A DNA stretch of 15,620 nt from Pseudomonadota bacterium (lineage in GTDB: Bacteria > Pseudomonadota > Gammaproteobacteria > Pseudomonadales > Azotimanducaceae): positions 1-15,620 of the forward strand of contig JAQBYL010000038.1 of the NCBI GenBank assembly GCA_027622495.1, given 5' to 3'. Under the pieces are notes generated by a model. The model was not told the origin of the DNA and searched no databases. It saw only the letters and a program-made list of their open reading frames with translations. Positions 1 to 6,512 of the stretch are shown here, piece by piece. Position 1 is the first letter of the stretch. Every line of letters starts with the position of its first letter. The position numbers and the translations under genes are program-made.

Positions 1-427
1 GGAATGGCTCTGGTAGCCTGGCGGCGCTGGTTGACGCGCTGTAGTTCCAATACGGGAGCGCCCAGTCGGAAGGCCCGCCTAACCGCACGACGTGGTCAGT
101 GACCATCCGCTCGAAATGATGCAGGTACATTCGGTGCCAGGGTAGAAAAAACCAGTTGGAGTGCGCGCACTGGTCCCAGAATCGGCCCCTGTCGGAACTC
201 GAGGGTATCGCTTCGCCCGGTACAGCGAACGGGTCTTCGGAGGGGGTACGCTGATGGATCGCCGCCTGGTAACGCCAACTTAAGGGATCATTGAGGGGCT
301 TGGTCTTCATCTCCCCGACCGCTCGACCATAAAACGTGATGATCGGGTCGTTTGCAGGCATGCTCAAAACACTGCGCCGGGTTCTAACCGGAGGCGGTGC
401 GGCTGGCCTCTTGACTGGTCCGGCCAT
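1..427 (-). CDS. Tyrosinase-family copper oxidase, N-terminal part (runs off left edge)
   Basis: The ATG at 427 opens a frame that stays open to the window edge, giving 142 visible residues. It contains the tyrosinase CuA region: W51-R-Y-Q-A-A-I-H58, then C87-A-H89-S-N-W, then FFLPWHRMYLHHFE with H98, and LPYWNYS at 124-130. H58, H89 and H98 are the expected three CuA copper ligands. The CuB half, with the other three histidines, would lie outside the window. Tyrosinase-family enzymes oxidise phenols or diphenols with a binuclear copper centre; the substrate cannot be told from this fragment. No signal peptide is visible, since residues 1-20 are proline- and arginine-rich and lack a hydrophobic core. 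Start choice: an in-frame TAG lies only 14 codons upstream with no other start codon between, and GAGGAA precedes the ATG. The gene begins 25 bp after the OmpA-like gene ends, so the two are probably co-transcribed. Confidence in the family is high, in the function low. Confidence 0.86.
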   Translation of the reverse strand, partial: MAGPVKRPAAPPPVRTRRSVLSMPANDPIITFYGRAVGEMKTKPLNDPLSWRYQAAIHQRTPSEDPFAVPGEAIPSSSDRGRFWDQCAHSNWFFLPWHRMYLHHFERMVTDHVVRLGGPSDWALPYWNYSASTSAARLPEPF

Positions 428-452
428 GCCAGTCAGTTCCTCAGGACGGCTG

Positions 453-2021
453 TCATTGCTGCCCCTTCTCTAACATGTCGCATGCATCGTGCACTTCCTG
501 AATTGCATTTTTGGTAGCAGCGTTCAGAGTGCCATCGATTTCAATGTCAGGAAAACGGGATTTGTAGTCGCGCTGAAATTCACGGATGTCGTTCACCCGC
601 TCCGGACCGCGCACGTATCCCATGTTGGTGAGCCGAAGTAACGATGCGTTTTCCGAAACGTCCTCTGGGATGTCTATGGTCACGTCAAGCTCGAACTCGA
701 ATTCGTCGGTCAGTTTTGGCAGAGGAGAACCTGGACCTTCTCCGGGTTTTGGCCGGCTCCATTTGACGTTCACTGTTCCCGGTGTGCGCAGATCCCGGAG
801 GGTAATAAGGGCATCCTGAGGGGTGTCTGATGCGGTAGTCGATGTTGCGTCGCTGACTGCACCAGACGCACGCAGTGGTCGCGGGTCTCGACCCGGCTGG
901 GTGACCACACAGGGTGCAAACGGCAATGGTTTTGCTGCATCGTCGAAAAGTCGAATCTGGAACAGCGGCAGAATCATTTCACACGGCGATTTATTAGACA
1001 GGCGATCGTAAAAGCGGCATGCGAAGGTGCCCTCGGTCACGCTGAACTCACGCTTACTATCGGGTTCCCGCCGGTTGCGTCGATCCTCACCATTTGACCA
1101 GAAACGCTTTTTACAATCACCTGTGCCTTCACTGACCCGCGGACAAGGCCATCGAGCGACTGCAACCTCGCTGCCAGGCTGGAACAGGAACACCATTACC
1201 CGTCGATTGGGAGCGTTTGCCAGATTCCGTTCGTCTACATGTTTAGACTGCTGGAACTTCTCGTGCTCCTTCTTCGAAAAAATGAGCAAAGGGTTGAACT
1301 CACTACACCCTTGAAAATCCGCTTTGCCCTTGGCGTCCTGACCCTTGCCAAGAAATTCGGAAGGATCTGACAGAAGATCTCCACACAACGCATCCATGTA
1401 GTTGAGATAGATCTCTTTTCGAGTATTCGGACCGACGATGCCGTCTACCACCAGACCCTGTCCGGCCTGAAATTTTCTGATCCTTTCGTTTCGATCTGTT
1501 GGCTGTGAATCGGTGGAAGGTGCAATCCGACCCAGCATGATGTCGATTGCCGGATCGCCCCATTTATCACCCCCTTTAGGCTTGGTAAAAAGCTCTTCCC
1601 AGAGATCGGATTTACGGGTTAGAAGTCCGTAGATCGCCTGAGCACGCCTGCCGCTCAGGACTTTATTAAAGTCATCATAGCCAACTGGATCGGCGTGGCC
1701 GAACACTGACAGGGGTGGCTTTAATCCATCTGAAGTGTGTTTTTGAATCAACTCATGCAACGCCTGCAGTTCTTCCTCAATGTCAGGCGTAACGAAAGAC
1801 GAACCAAACTGGAAACGCAGATCATTCACACCCCAGCAGGCAAAAGGGATGAGTCGCGCTTTGATCGTATTGAATTCGGATTTTGTGGTGGGTCCGACCA
1901 GAATCTCGCGCGCAGGTATGGGGAGGTGCTCCCCGGCGGCTCCGCCGTCGGTAGAGCTGCTCAGTTTGCCCGGAGCCGGTGACTGAGGCGTGTTGTTCGA
2001 ATTATTGGTGGAGTCAGGCAA
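453..2021 (-). CDS. OmpA-like protein with two peptidoglycan-binding modules
   Basis: A 522-residue protein without a signal peptide; residues 1-30 are Ser/Asn/Pro-rich linker. An OmpA C-terminal-like peptidoglycan-binding fold starts near residue 65 (DLRFQFGSSF, then LSVFGHADPVGYDDFNKVLSGRRAQ split over 104-128). It appears to resume at 239-280 (CSEFNPL ... NAPNRRVMVFLF), matching the NPL and NRRV elements that close OmpA domains. Between them sits a PG_binding_1-like repeat (RIRKFQAGQGLVVDGIVGPNTR, about 180-201). Residues about 350-450 look like a beta-sandwich, and 460-515 form a second PG_binding_1-like repeat (LLRLTNMGY ... IREFQRDY ... IDGTLNAATKNAIQEVHD). Start: TTG at 2021 is the only plausible start, because TAA lies five codons upstream and no early in-frame ATG exists; GGAA precedes it by seven bases. 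It lies between a LysM protein and a tyrosinase on the same strand. Proteins of this general build are known beside type VI secretion VgrG genes, but no VgrG is visible here, so delivery is inference. Confidence 0.85.
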   Translation of the reverse strand: MPDSTNNSNNTPQSPAPGKLSSSTDGGAAGEHLPIPAREILVGPTTKSEFNTIKARLIPFACWGVNDLRFQFGSSFVTPDIEEELQALHELIQKHTSDGLKPPLSVFGHADPVGYDDFNKVLSGRRAQAIYGLLTRKSDLWEELFTKPKGGDKWGDPAIDIMLGRIAPSTDSQPTDRNERIRKFQAGQGLVVDGIVGPNTRKEIYLNYMDALCGDLLSDPSEFLGKGQDAKGKADFQGCSEFNPLLIFSKKEHEKFQQSKHVDERNLANAPNRRVMVFLFQPGSEVAVARWPCPRVSEGTGDCKKRFWSNGEDRRNRREPDSKREFSVTEGTFACRFYDRLSNKSPCEMILPLFQIRLFDDAAKPLPFAPCVVTQPGRDPRPLRASGAVSDATSTTASDTPQDALITLRDLRTPGTVNVKWSRPKPGEGPGSPLPKLTDEFEFELDVTIDIPEDVSENASLLRLTNMGYVRGPERVNDIREFQRDYKSRFPDIEIDGTLNAATKNAIQEVHDACDMLEKGQQ

Positions 2022-2088
2022 TGATATATTCCGCAGTTAACGCAAGGTGCTTTGCACAGGTATCGCACCCATGGTTTTGTTCACCAAC

Positions 2089-2751
2089 TCAGTACCCATA
2101 CACCGCTTCGAGTTTTTGTTGCGTGTTCGGCCCACATTTTCCGTCCACCTTGAGCTCATGCTCGCACTGAAACTCTTCGACCGCTGACTTGAACAGGTTT
2201 TCATCGTTCTGATCTTGCTCTCCGGCGTAATACCCGAGGTTGTTCAGCCGCGCCTTCTGACCCGAGGGCTCGGTAACCGGATCGAGGTGTCCGATCTTCA
2301 GGGGTATCTCCAGGTTCCATATCGTCAGCACACCGGTTTTGGACATCGCCGTGATCGGCAGTTCGATCTTGCCATCTCCATCGGTGGTCAATTCGTGTCG
2401 TTCGAGATCAACGAGCAGTGAACAATCCTTGTCGGCAAACGGTTCACCCTGACTATCCTGCAGTACTAACCTGAGCACCAGGTATTCTCGCTTTGCCTGG
2501 AAACGATGGCGTTTTTCCGTAGCGCCGGATGCAGTCTTAACCTGTTTATCTGGCACAACCACCTTGTCACCTGGGAAAAGCACATGGGGGTGTTTCCTCT
2601 TCTTCTTGAGCTCAGCGTTGGCCGTGTGATTCCAGATTGGAGCGATCTGGATGAAACCGTTCGCCAGCGCAATCTCAGAAAGATGCTCACCCTGCTTGAT
2701 GGTATGGGTGGTTGGCAATGCCTTCCCCGCCGGAACGTTCAGATGAATCAT
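2089..2751 (-). CDS. LysM and peptidoglycan-binding domain protein
   Basis: A 220-residue protein with no signal peptide. Residues 15-67 form a LysM-like module (HTIKQGEHLSEIALANGF ... IWNH ... LFPGDKVVVPDK) of the long-insert kind (NAELKKKRKHPHVLFPGD). Residues 85-150 look like a beta-sandwich (LVLRLVLQDSQGEPFADKD ... TTDGDGKIELPI). Residues 153-218 are a PG_binding_1-like repeat (IGHLDPV ... ARLNNLGYYAGE ... AVEEFQCEHELKVDGKCGPNTQ split over 165-211). Such LysM/beta-sandwich/PGBD proteins are common next to type VI secretion spike genes; that is family knowledge, and no spike gene is present here. Start: ATG at 2751 with GTGAGG nine bases upstream. The frame stays open far upstream, but the protein reads as family sequence only from this Met. 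It is probably the first gene of the operon with the OmpA-like gene 67 bp downstream and the tyrosinase. Confidence 0.85.
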   Translation of the reverse strand: MIHLNVPAGKALPTTHTIKQGEHLSEIALANGFIQIAPIWNHTANAELKKKRKHPHVLFPGDKVVVPDKQVKTASGATEKRHRFQAKREYLVLRLVLQDSQGEPFADKDCSLLVDLERHELTTDGDGKIELPITAMSKTGVLTIWNLEIPLKIGHLDPVTEPSGQKARLNNLGYYAGEQDQNDENLFKSAVEEFQCEHELKVDGKCGPNTQQKLEAVYGY

Positions 2752-2803
2752 TGTGGCACGCCTCACAAGCCTGTTCCAGATTGCGATTGTCCGTTGGTAG
2801 TCG

Positions 2804-2832
2804 TTACCAGGGACGCCTTGTGGGGGTATATT
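2804..2832 (+). promoter_or_regulatory. Candidate sigma-70 promoter for the small pentapeptide-like gene
   Basis: TTACCA (2804-2809), a 17-base spacer, then TATATT (2827-2832). The -35 box overlaps the right arm of a short inverted repeat, TGGTA-gtcgt-TACCA (2795-2809). A second pair, GGGGGT (2822-2827) and ACCCCC (2842-2847), flanks the start region. Transcription would begin near 2839, about 24 bases before the ATG at 2863. The boxes are read by eye only. Confidence 0.42.
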
Positions 2833-2862
2833 GGTGGCCACACCCCCTCCGAAAGGCCCGTG

Positions 2863-3186
2863 ATGACCCATCAGAACGAAACCTTCCGCGACACCCGAAT
2901 CGAGCTGCACGGCAAGTCGTTTCACAACTGCACCTTTAAGAACTGCGAGCTGGTCTTTGATGGCGACCGCCCACCCACCTTTCAGGACAACACCTTCGTC
3001 GACACGGTATTTGTGTTCACTGGTGCTGCGACCCGAACGTTGTATCTTCTTTCCAACATCTACCATGCGGGGAATGGCGGCAAGCAGGTGGTGGAGCAGA
3101 CCTTTGAGGACATCCGTGGGCATCGTCTGCATGGCCACGAAATCCGTACGACGGCCCCCGAGACGGTGGATCACAGTCTGGCTTGA
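2863..3186 (+). CDS. Small pentapeptide-repeat-like protein of unknown function
   Basis: A 107-residue soluble protein with no signal peptide or membrane segment. Residues 7-35 read as short beta-helix-like repeats with the F-x-N/D-C/T pattern of pentapeptide proteins (SFHNCTFKNCELVF), then PTFQDNTFVDTVFVFTGAA, followed by a predicted helical LSNIYHAGNGGKQVVEQTFE stretch. This layout is familiar from small hypothetical proteins in proteobacteria, but I know of no assigned function. Start: ATG at 2863 with GAAAGG six bases upstream. The same frame is open further upstream to 2506, but that part lies antisense to the LysM gene and does not read as protein. It is divergent from the LysM/OmpA/tyrosinase operon and lies 75 bp before the monooxygenase, from which it seems independent. 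Confidence 0.8.
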   Translation: MTHQNETFRDTRIELHGKSFHNCTFKNCELVFDGDRPPTFQDNTFVDTVFVFTGAATRTLYLLSNIYHAGNGGKQVVEQTFEDIRGHRLHGHEIRTTAPETVDHSLA

Positions 3187-3202
3187 CCGGGTTTTCGTGG
3201 TG

Positions 3203-3231
3203 TTGATCGGCCGGCGAACGTAGGCTAGGCT
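3203..3231 (+). promoter_or_regulatory. Weak candidate promoter for the monooxygenase
   Basis: TTGATC (3203-3208), a 17-base spacer and TAGGCT (3226-3231) lie in the 75-base gap before the monooxygenase start at 3262. The -10 match is poor, so this is a suggestion only. Confidence 0.27.
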
Positions 3232-3261
3232 GTGCTCAGATATGCCAGATAGGAGAAGACG

Positions 3262-5079
3262 ATGAGCGCACAGGTACCAGAAAAGTACTCCAATCTCGGC
3301 TTCGATCCGGAAGCCCTGCGTGAGAAATACCGCCAGGAGCGCGACAAACGCATCCGGCCCGAGGGTAATGATCAATACGTCGAAATTACCGGCCGGTATT
3401 CCCACTTCCTTGACGATCCTTACGTAGAACCCGGTTTCGAACGCGAACCGCTTAACGACGATGTCGATGTGCTGATCATTGGTGGTGGCTTCGGCGGTAT
3501 GCTGGCAGCCGCCCGCTTCAAGCAGGCAGGCATCACCGACATCCGGATCATCGAAAGCGGTGGGGATTTCGGCGGCACCTGGTACTGGAACCGTTATCCG
3601 GGCGCACAGTGCGACATCGAGTCCTACTGCTACCTGCCGCTGCTTGAAGAACTCGGCTACCTGCCCAAAGAAAAATACTCCTATCAGCCGGAGATCTATG
3701 AACATTCCAGGCGTATCGCCGACACATTCGGTCTCTACGATGTAGCCTGTTTTCAGACTCAGGTGACCGACCTTACCTGGGACGAAGACCTCGCCCGCTG
3801 GATTGTGGCAACCAATCGCAACGACACCATCCGGGCGCGTTTTGTCACCATGGCCTCTGGTCCACTCAACAAGCCCAAGCTGCCCGCCATCCCCGGGATC
3901 GAAGAATTCGAAGGGCATATGTTTCACACCAGCCGCTGGGACTACGACTACACCGGCGGTGACCATACCGGCAACCTCGACAAGCTCGGCGACAAAAAAG
4001 TCGCGGTGATCGGTACTGGTGCCACCGCGATTCAGAGCGTTCCGTATGTTGGCGCCCATGCCAAACACACCTACGTGTTTCAGCGCACACCCTCGTCAGT
4101 TGACGAGCGAGGTAATTCCCCAACGGATCCGCAATGGGCCGAGAGCCTGGAGCCTGGCTGGCAGCGGGCACGGCGTGAGAACTTCAATGATGTGGTCACT
4201 GGCCGGCCGGTGGAGACAGACGTCGTCAACGATGGCTGGACGTCGATCTTCCGGTTTATGAGCGCCATGGGGTCGCGGCGGATCCGCAACGATTCAAGTG
4301 GTGATCTGGCGGAGGCGATGGAACTTGCTGATTTTCAGAAGATGAACCAGGTTCGCGATCGGGTGACGTCGATCGTTGAAGACCGCGACACCGCCGAAAC
4401 ATTGCAGCCCTGGTACAGACAATTCTGCAAACGACCGACCTTCAACGATGAATTCCTGCCCACCTTCAACCGGTCCAATGTGGACCTGATCGATGTCAGT
4501 GAAACCGCTGGTGTAGAAAGCATCACGCCGCACGGTGTGGTCGCGGGCAGGGTGGAGTACGAAGTGGACTGCATCATCTTTGCCACCGGCTTCGAAGTTG
4601 GCACAGCCTACACCCGGCGTTCCGGCTATGAGATCACCGGTATCGATGGCAGAACCCTTACCGACTACTGGTCAGATGGCATGCGCACGCTGCACGGTTT
4701 CTCGGCGAATGGCTTTCCTAACCTGTTCATTGTCGGCCTTTCGCAGAACGGGTTCTCGGTGAACCTGACCTCCATGCTCGATGATCAGGCCCAGCACGTC
4801 GCCTACATCATCAAAGAGGTGAACGCCCGCGGCGCGCGCTATTGCCAGCCCACCGAGCAGGCAGAAACCCAATGGGTAGATACCATTCGCAGGCTGGCGG
4901 TGGACAACGTGGCCTTCTTTGAGGCCTGCACCCCGGGTTACTACAACAACGAGGGGCGCGTGAAGGAACGTCGCGGTAATCTCAATGGCGAGGCGTATGC
5001 GCCCGGTGTGAATGCCTTCAACAACCTGTTGGCGCAGTGGCGCCAGGCGGACGATCTGGCGGGATTGCAGTTGAGCTAG
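3262..5079 (+). CDS. Type I Baeyer-Villiger / flavin-containing monooxygenase
   Basis: A 605-residue FAD- and NADPH-dependent monooxygenase, expected to insert one oxygen from O2 into a ketone to give an ester or lactone. The first dinucleotide-binding site is G74-G-G-F-G-G79 (FAD), followed by FGGTWYWNRYPGAQCDIES, a hallmark of this family. The Baeyer-Villiger signature F-x-G-x(3)-H-x(3)-W-D is seen at F216-E-G-H-M-F-H-T-S-R-W-D227, and the NADPH site at G251-T-G-A-T-A256. IIFATGFEVG and the C-terminal pattern CTPGYYNNEG...AFNNLLAQWR are also typical. The length and the N-terminal extension of about 60 residues match the phenylacetone/cyclopentadecanone monooxygenase branch of about 600 residues. 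Start: ATG at 3262 with AGGAG six bases upstream. It is cytoplasmic, with no signal peptide. Substrate is unknown. It converges on an SMP-30 lactonase gene 23 bp downstream. Confidence 0.92.
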   Translation: MSAQVPEKYSNLGFDPEALREKYRQERDKRIRPEGNDQYVEITGRYSHFLDDPYVEPGFEREPLNDDVDVLIIGGGFGGMLAAARFKQAGITDIRIIESGGDFGGTWYWNRYPGAQCDIESYCYLPLLEELGYLPKEKYSYQPEIYEHSRRIADTFGLYDVACFQTQVTDLTWDEDLARWIVATNRNDTIRARFVTMASGPLNKPKLPAIPGIEEFEGHMFHTSRWDYDYTGGDHTGNLDKLGDKKVAVIGTGATAIQSVPYVGAHAKHTYVFQRTPSSVDERGNSPTDPQWAESLEPGWQRARRENFNDVVTGRPVETDVVNDGWTSIFRFMSAMGSRRIRNDSSGDLAEAMELADFQKMNQVRDRVTSIVEDRDTAETLQPWYRQFCKRPTFNDEFLPTFNRSNVDLIDVSETAGVESITPHGVVAGRVEYEVDCIIFATGFEVGTAYTRRSGYEITGIDGRTLTDYWSDGMRTLHGFSANGFPNLFIVGLSQNGFSVNLTSMLDDQAQHVAYIIKEVNARGARYCQPTEQAETQWVDTIRRLAVDNVAFFEACTPGYYNNEGRVKERRGNLNGEAYAPGVNAFNNLLAQWRQADDLAGLQLS

Positions 5080-5088
5080 CGTTCTCGA

Positions 5089-5101
5089 CTGTCTCTGACA
5101 G
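5089..5101. terminator. Short hairpin between convergent genes
   Basis: CTGTC-tct-GACAG is a perfect 5-bp hairpin in the 23-base gap between the monooxygenase and lactonase stop codons. There is no T-tract on either side, so a terminator role rests only on position. Confidence 0.22.
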
Positions 5102-5102
5102 G

Positions 5103-6116
5103 TTATTCGCCGCGGTACACCAGCCCCTGCGCACTGAGTTTTATACGGTACAGACTGGTTCGTGCGGTCATATAGAGTGTGCGGCCGTCATCTCCCCAGC
5201 CGACATTGGCGGGCTGCTCGGCGGGTCTGATCGTTCCCAGATGCTCGCCCGCCGGGTTAAAAACCAACACACCACCCGGTCCGGTCGCATAGATGTTTCC
5301 TTCGCGATCAAGCGTCAAACCATCCGGCACGCCTGCCCGGTTCAGGTGACTGGCGTCGAAGAAGACTTTGCCATCATCAAGGGTCAGGTCGTTGCGAATC
5401 GCATACGACATCCACAAAAAGCTCGTATCGGAGTTGGCGACGTAGAGAGTGCGTTCATCCGGTGACAGGCCAATGCCGTTCGGTCGGGTCTGACCGGCGG
5501 CAAGCAGGGTGACGGTGCCGTCAACGTCCAACCGGTAAACACCGTTGTGCGCCTGCTCCTTTGCCGGATCCGCGTCCAGACCGGTTAGACCATATGGCGG
5601 ATCGGTAAAGAAAGCCGCGCCGGTGCTGTGAAAGACAATATCGTTGGGAGAGTTAAGGCGTTTACCAGCGTAAAGTGCTGCGAGTGTGGTGCGACTGCCG
5701 TCGCTCTCCAGGCGGGCAATCCGGCGGTTGCCATGTTCGCACAGAATCAGACGGCCGTCGGCATCGAGGGCCAGGCCGTTGGATCCACCGCTACCGCCGG
5801 TGTTCGCATCGTCTGCCAGAACCGGTTTGAGCAGTACGCTGGTGCCTTCTGTCCCGTTCCATCGGTACACTGTGTTGGCAGGTATGTCACTGAACACCAG
5901 ATAAGACGGTGTGCCTGGCATCCAGACGGGACCCTCAATAAAGGTAAAACCGTCAGCGACTTTTTCGATCACCGCTTCATCGGGGACCAGAGCGTTGAAC
6001 GCATCGCTCAGTCGCTCTATTGACCCGGTGATATTCGTTGTTGCTTCAGCTGAACCAGCGGTTGCGCTGCCGGTTAGAAGAAGAGCTGTTAACATGCCGG
6101 CAAATAGAATTCCCAT
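5103..6116 (-). CDS. Exported SMP-30/gluconolactonase-like lactonase
   Basis: A 337-residue six-bladed propeller hydrolase of the SMP-30/gluconolactonase/LRE family, which opens sugar or other lactones using one divalent metal. The likely metal ligands are present: E61 in FIEGPVW, N213 in RPNGIGLSPDE and D265 in GVPDGLTLD, with the substrate-site SPND at 157-159 and blade strands such as GSNGLALDADGRLILCEHGN between. Residues 1-20 (MGILFAGMLTALLLTGSATA) look like a signal peptide, so the enzyme is probably periplasmic. Start: ATG at 6116 with AGGAG eight bases upstream. A longer in-frame start at 6263 would bury the signal peptide and overlap palindromic control-like DNA, so I reject it. It is convergent with the Baeyer-Villiger monooxygenase and divergent from the efflux operon. 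The real lactone is not shown by the sequence. Confidence 0.88.
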   Translation of the reverse strand: MGILFAGMLTALLLTGSATAGSAEATTNITGSIERLSDAFNALVPDEAVIEKVADGFTFIEGPVWMPGTPSYLVFSDIPANTVYRWNGTEGTSVLLKPVLADDANTGGSGGSNGLALDADGRLILCEHGNRRIARLESDGSRTTLAALYAGKRLNSPNDIVFHSTGAAFFTDPPYGLTGLDADPAKEQAHNGVYRLDVDGTVTLLAAGQTRPNGIGLSPDERTLYVANSDTSFLWMSYAIRNDLTLDDGKVFFDASHLNRAGVPDGLTLDREGNIYATGPGGVLVFNPAGEHLGTIRPAEQPANVGWGDDGRTLYMTARTSLYRIKLSAQGLVYRGE

Positions 6117-6219
6117 CCTCACATCTCCTGGCCGTATTTGTTTGATGATCGCATGCCTGAATGTGGTGCGATCGATTCGTCCGGAACCGGGAATACACCG
6201 CTCACGTTGATCTCTCAGT

Positions 6220-6236
6220 ATGAACTCTGTGTTCAT
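6220..6236. promoter_or_regulatory. Inverted repeat, candidate operator
   Basis: ATGAAC-tctgt-GTTCAT, perfect 6-bp arms around a 5-base spacer, about 104 bp before the lactonase start. Its size and symmetry suit a dimeric repressor. No regulator gene is present in the window. Confidence 0.35.
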
Positions 6237-6238
6237 TT

Positions 6239-6264
6239 CTTGAGCCTCATTAATGACTCTCAAG
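6239..6264. promoter_or_regulatory. 26-bp palindrome, candidate operator
   Basis: CTTGAG (6239-6244) and CTCAAG (6259-6264) flank the perfect 10-bp palindrome TCATTAATGA (6247-6256), all around one centre, so 22 of 26 bases are symmetric. It starts three bases after the 6220-6236 repeat. Neither flanking gene ends here, so it is not a terminator. It sits 123 bp before the lactonase start and about 250 bp before the efflux start. Confidence 0.45.
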
Positions 6265-6512
6265 CCTGGTGGAGTGAGCTTACATCGCGTTTGCCTCCCG
6301 ATATCGGCATTTTGCAGGGAACGGACGTTTTAGCTGCCACCGCTTCTTCATAGACTATTTGGTCACAGCCATCCTCCGCGAAAAAGCTTAATATCTATAC
6401 CAATAACGAGGCGATCCAGGTCGGATCCGTCCCAGGAACACCGCATGAATGTCAGCTGTCACATAACGGCCGGGCTTGAGACCGACCGGACTCCGATCGG
6501 GTGGGCAAAGCC

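Larger units (their letters stand above)
6117..6512. other. Divergent intergenic region with operator-like palindromes
   Basis: About 0.4 kb between the lactonase and efflux genes. No frame here reads as a convincing protein. It holds a 17-bp inverted repeat (6220-6236) and a 26-bp palindrome (6239-6264), plus an AT-rich patch at 6381-6408 that could hold the efflux promoter; I found no -35/-10 pair there with proper spacing. Confidence 0.6.

Noticed and set aside
96..278. Short minus-strand frame of 60 codons near the left edge.
   Set aside because: It lies in another frame of the tyrosinase gene, which shows the copper-site motifs.
365..382. Twin-arginine (Tat) signal in the tyrosinase N-terminus (TRRSVL).
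   Set aside because: No hydrophobic stretch follows; the next residues are SMPANDPI, so it is not a working Tat signal by eye.
2752..4068. Long minus-strand open frame continuing upstream of the LysM gene (about 440 extra codons).
   Set aside because: It is antisense to the small pentapeptide-like gene and the monooxygenase and does not read as a known protein. The LysM family sequence and ribosome site begin at 2751.
6117..6263. Lactonase start at 6263 adding 49 residues.
   Set aside because: It would bury a good signal peptide, lacks family sequence and covers palindromic DNA; ATG at 6116 has a well-placed AGGAG.
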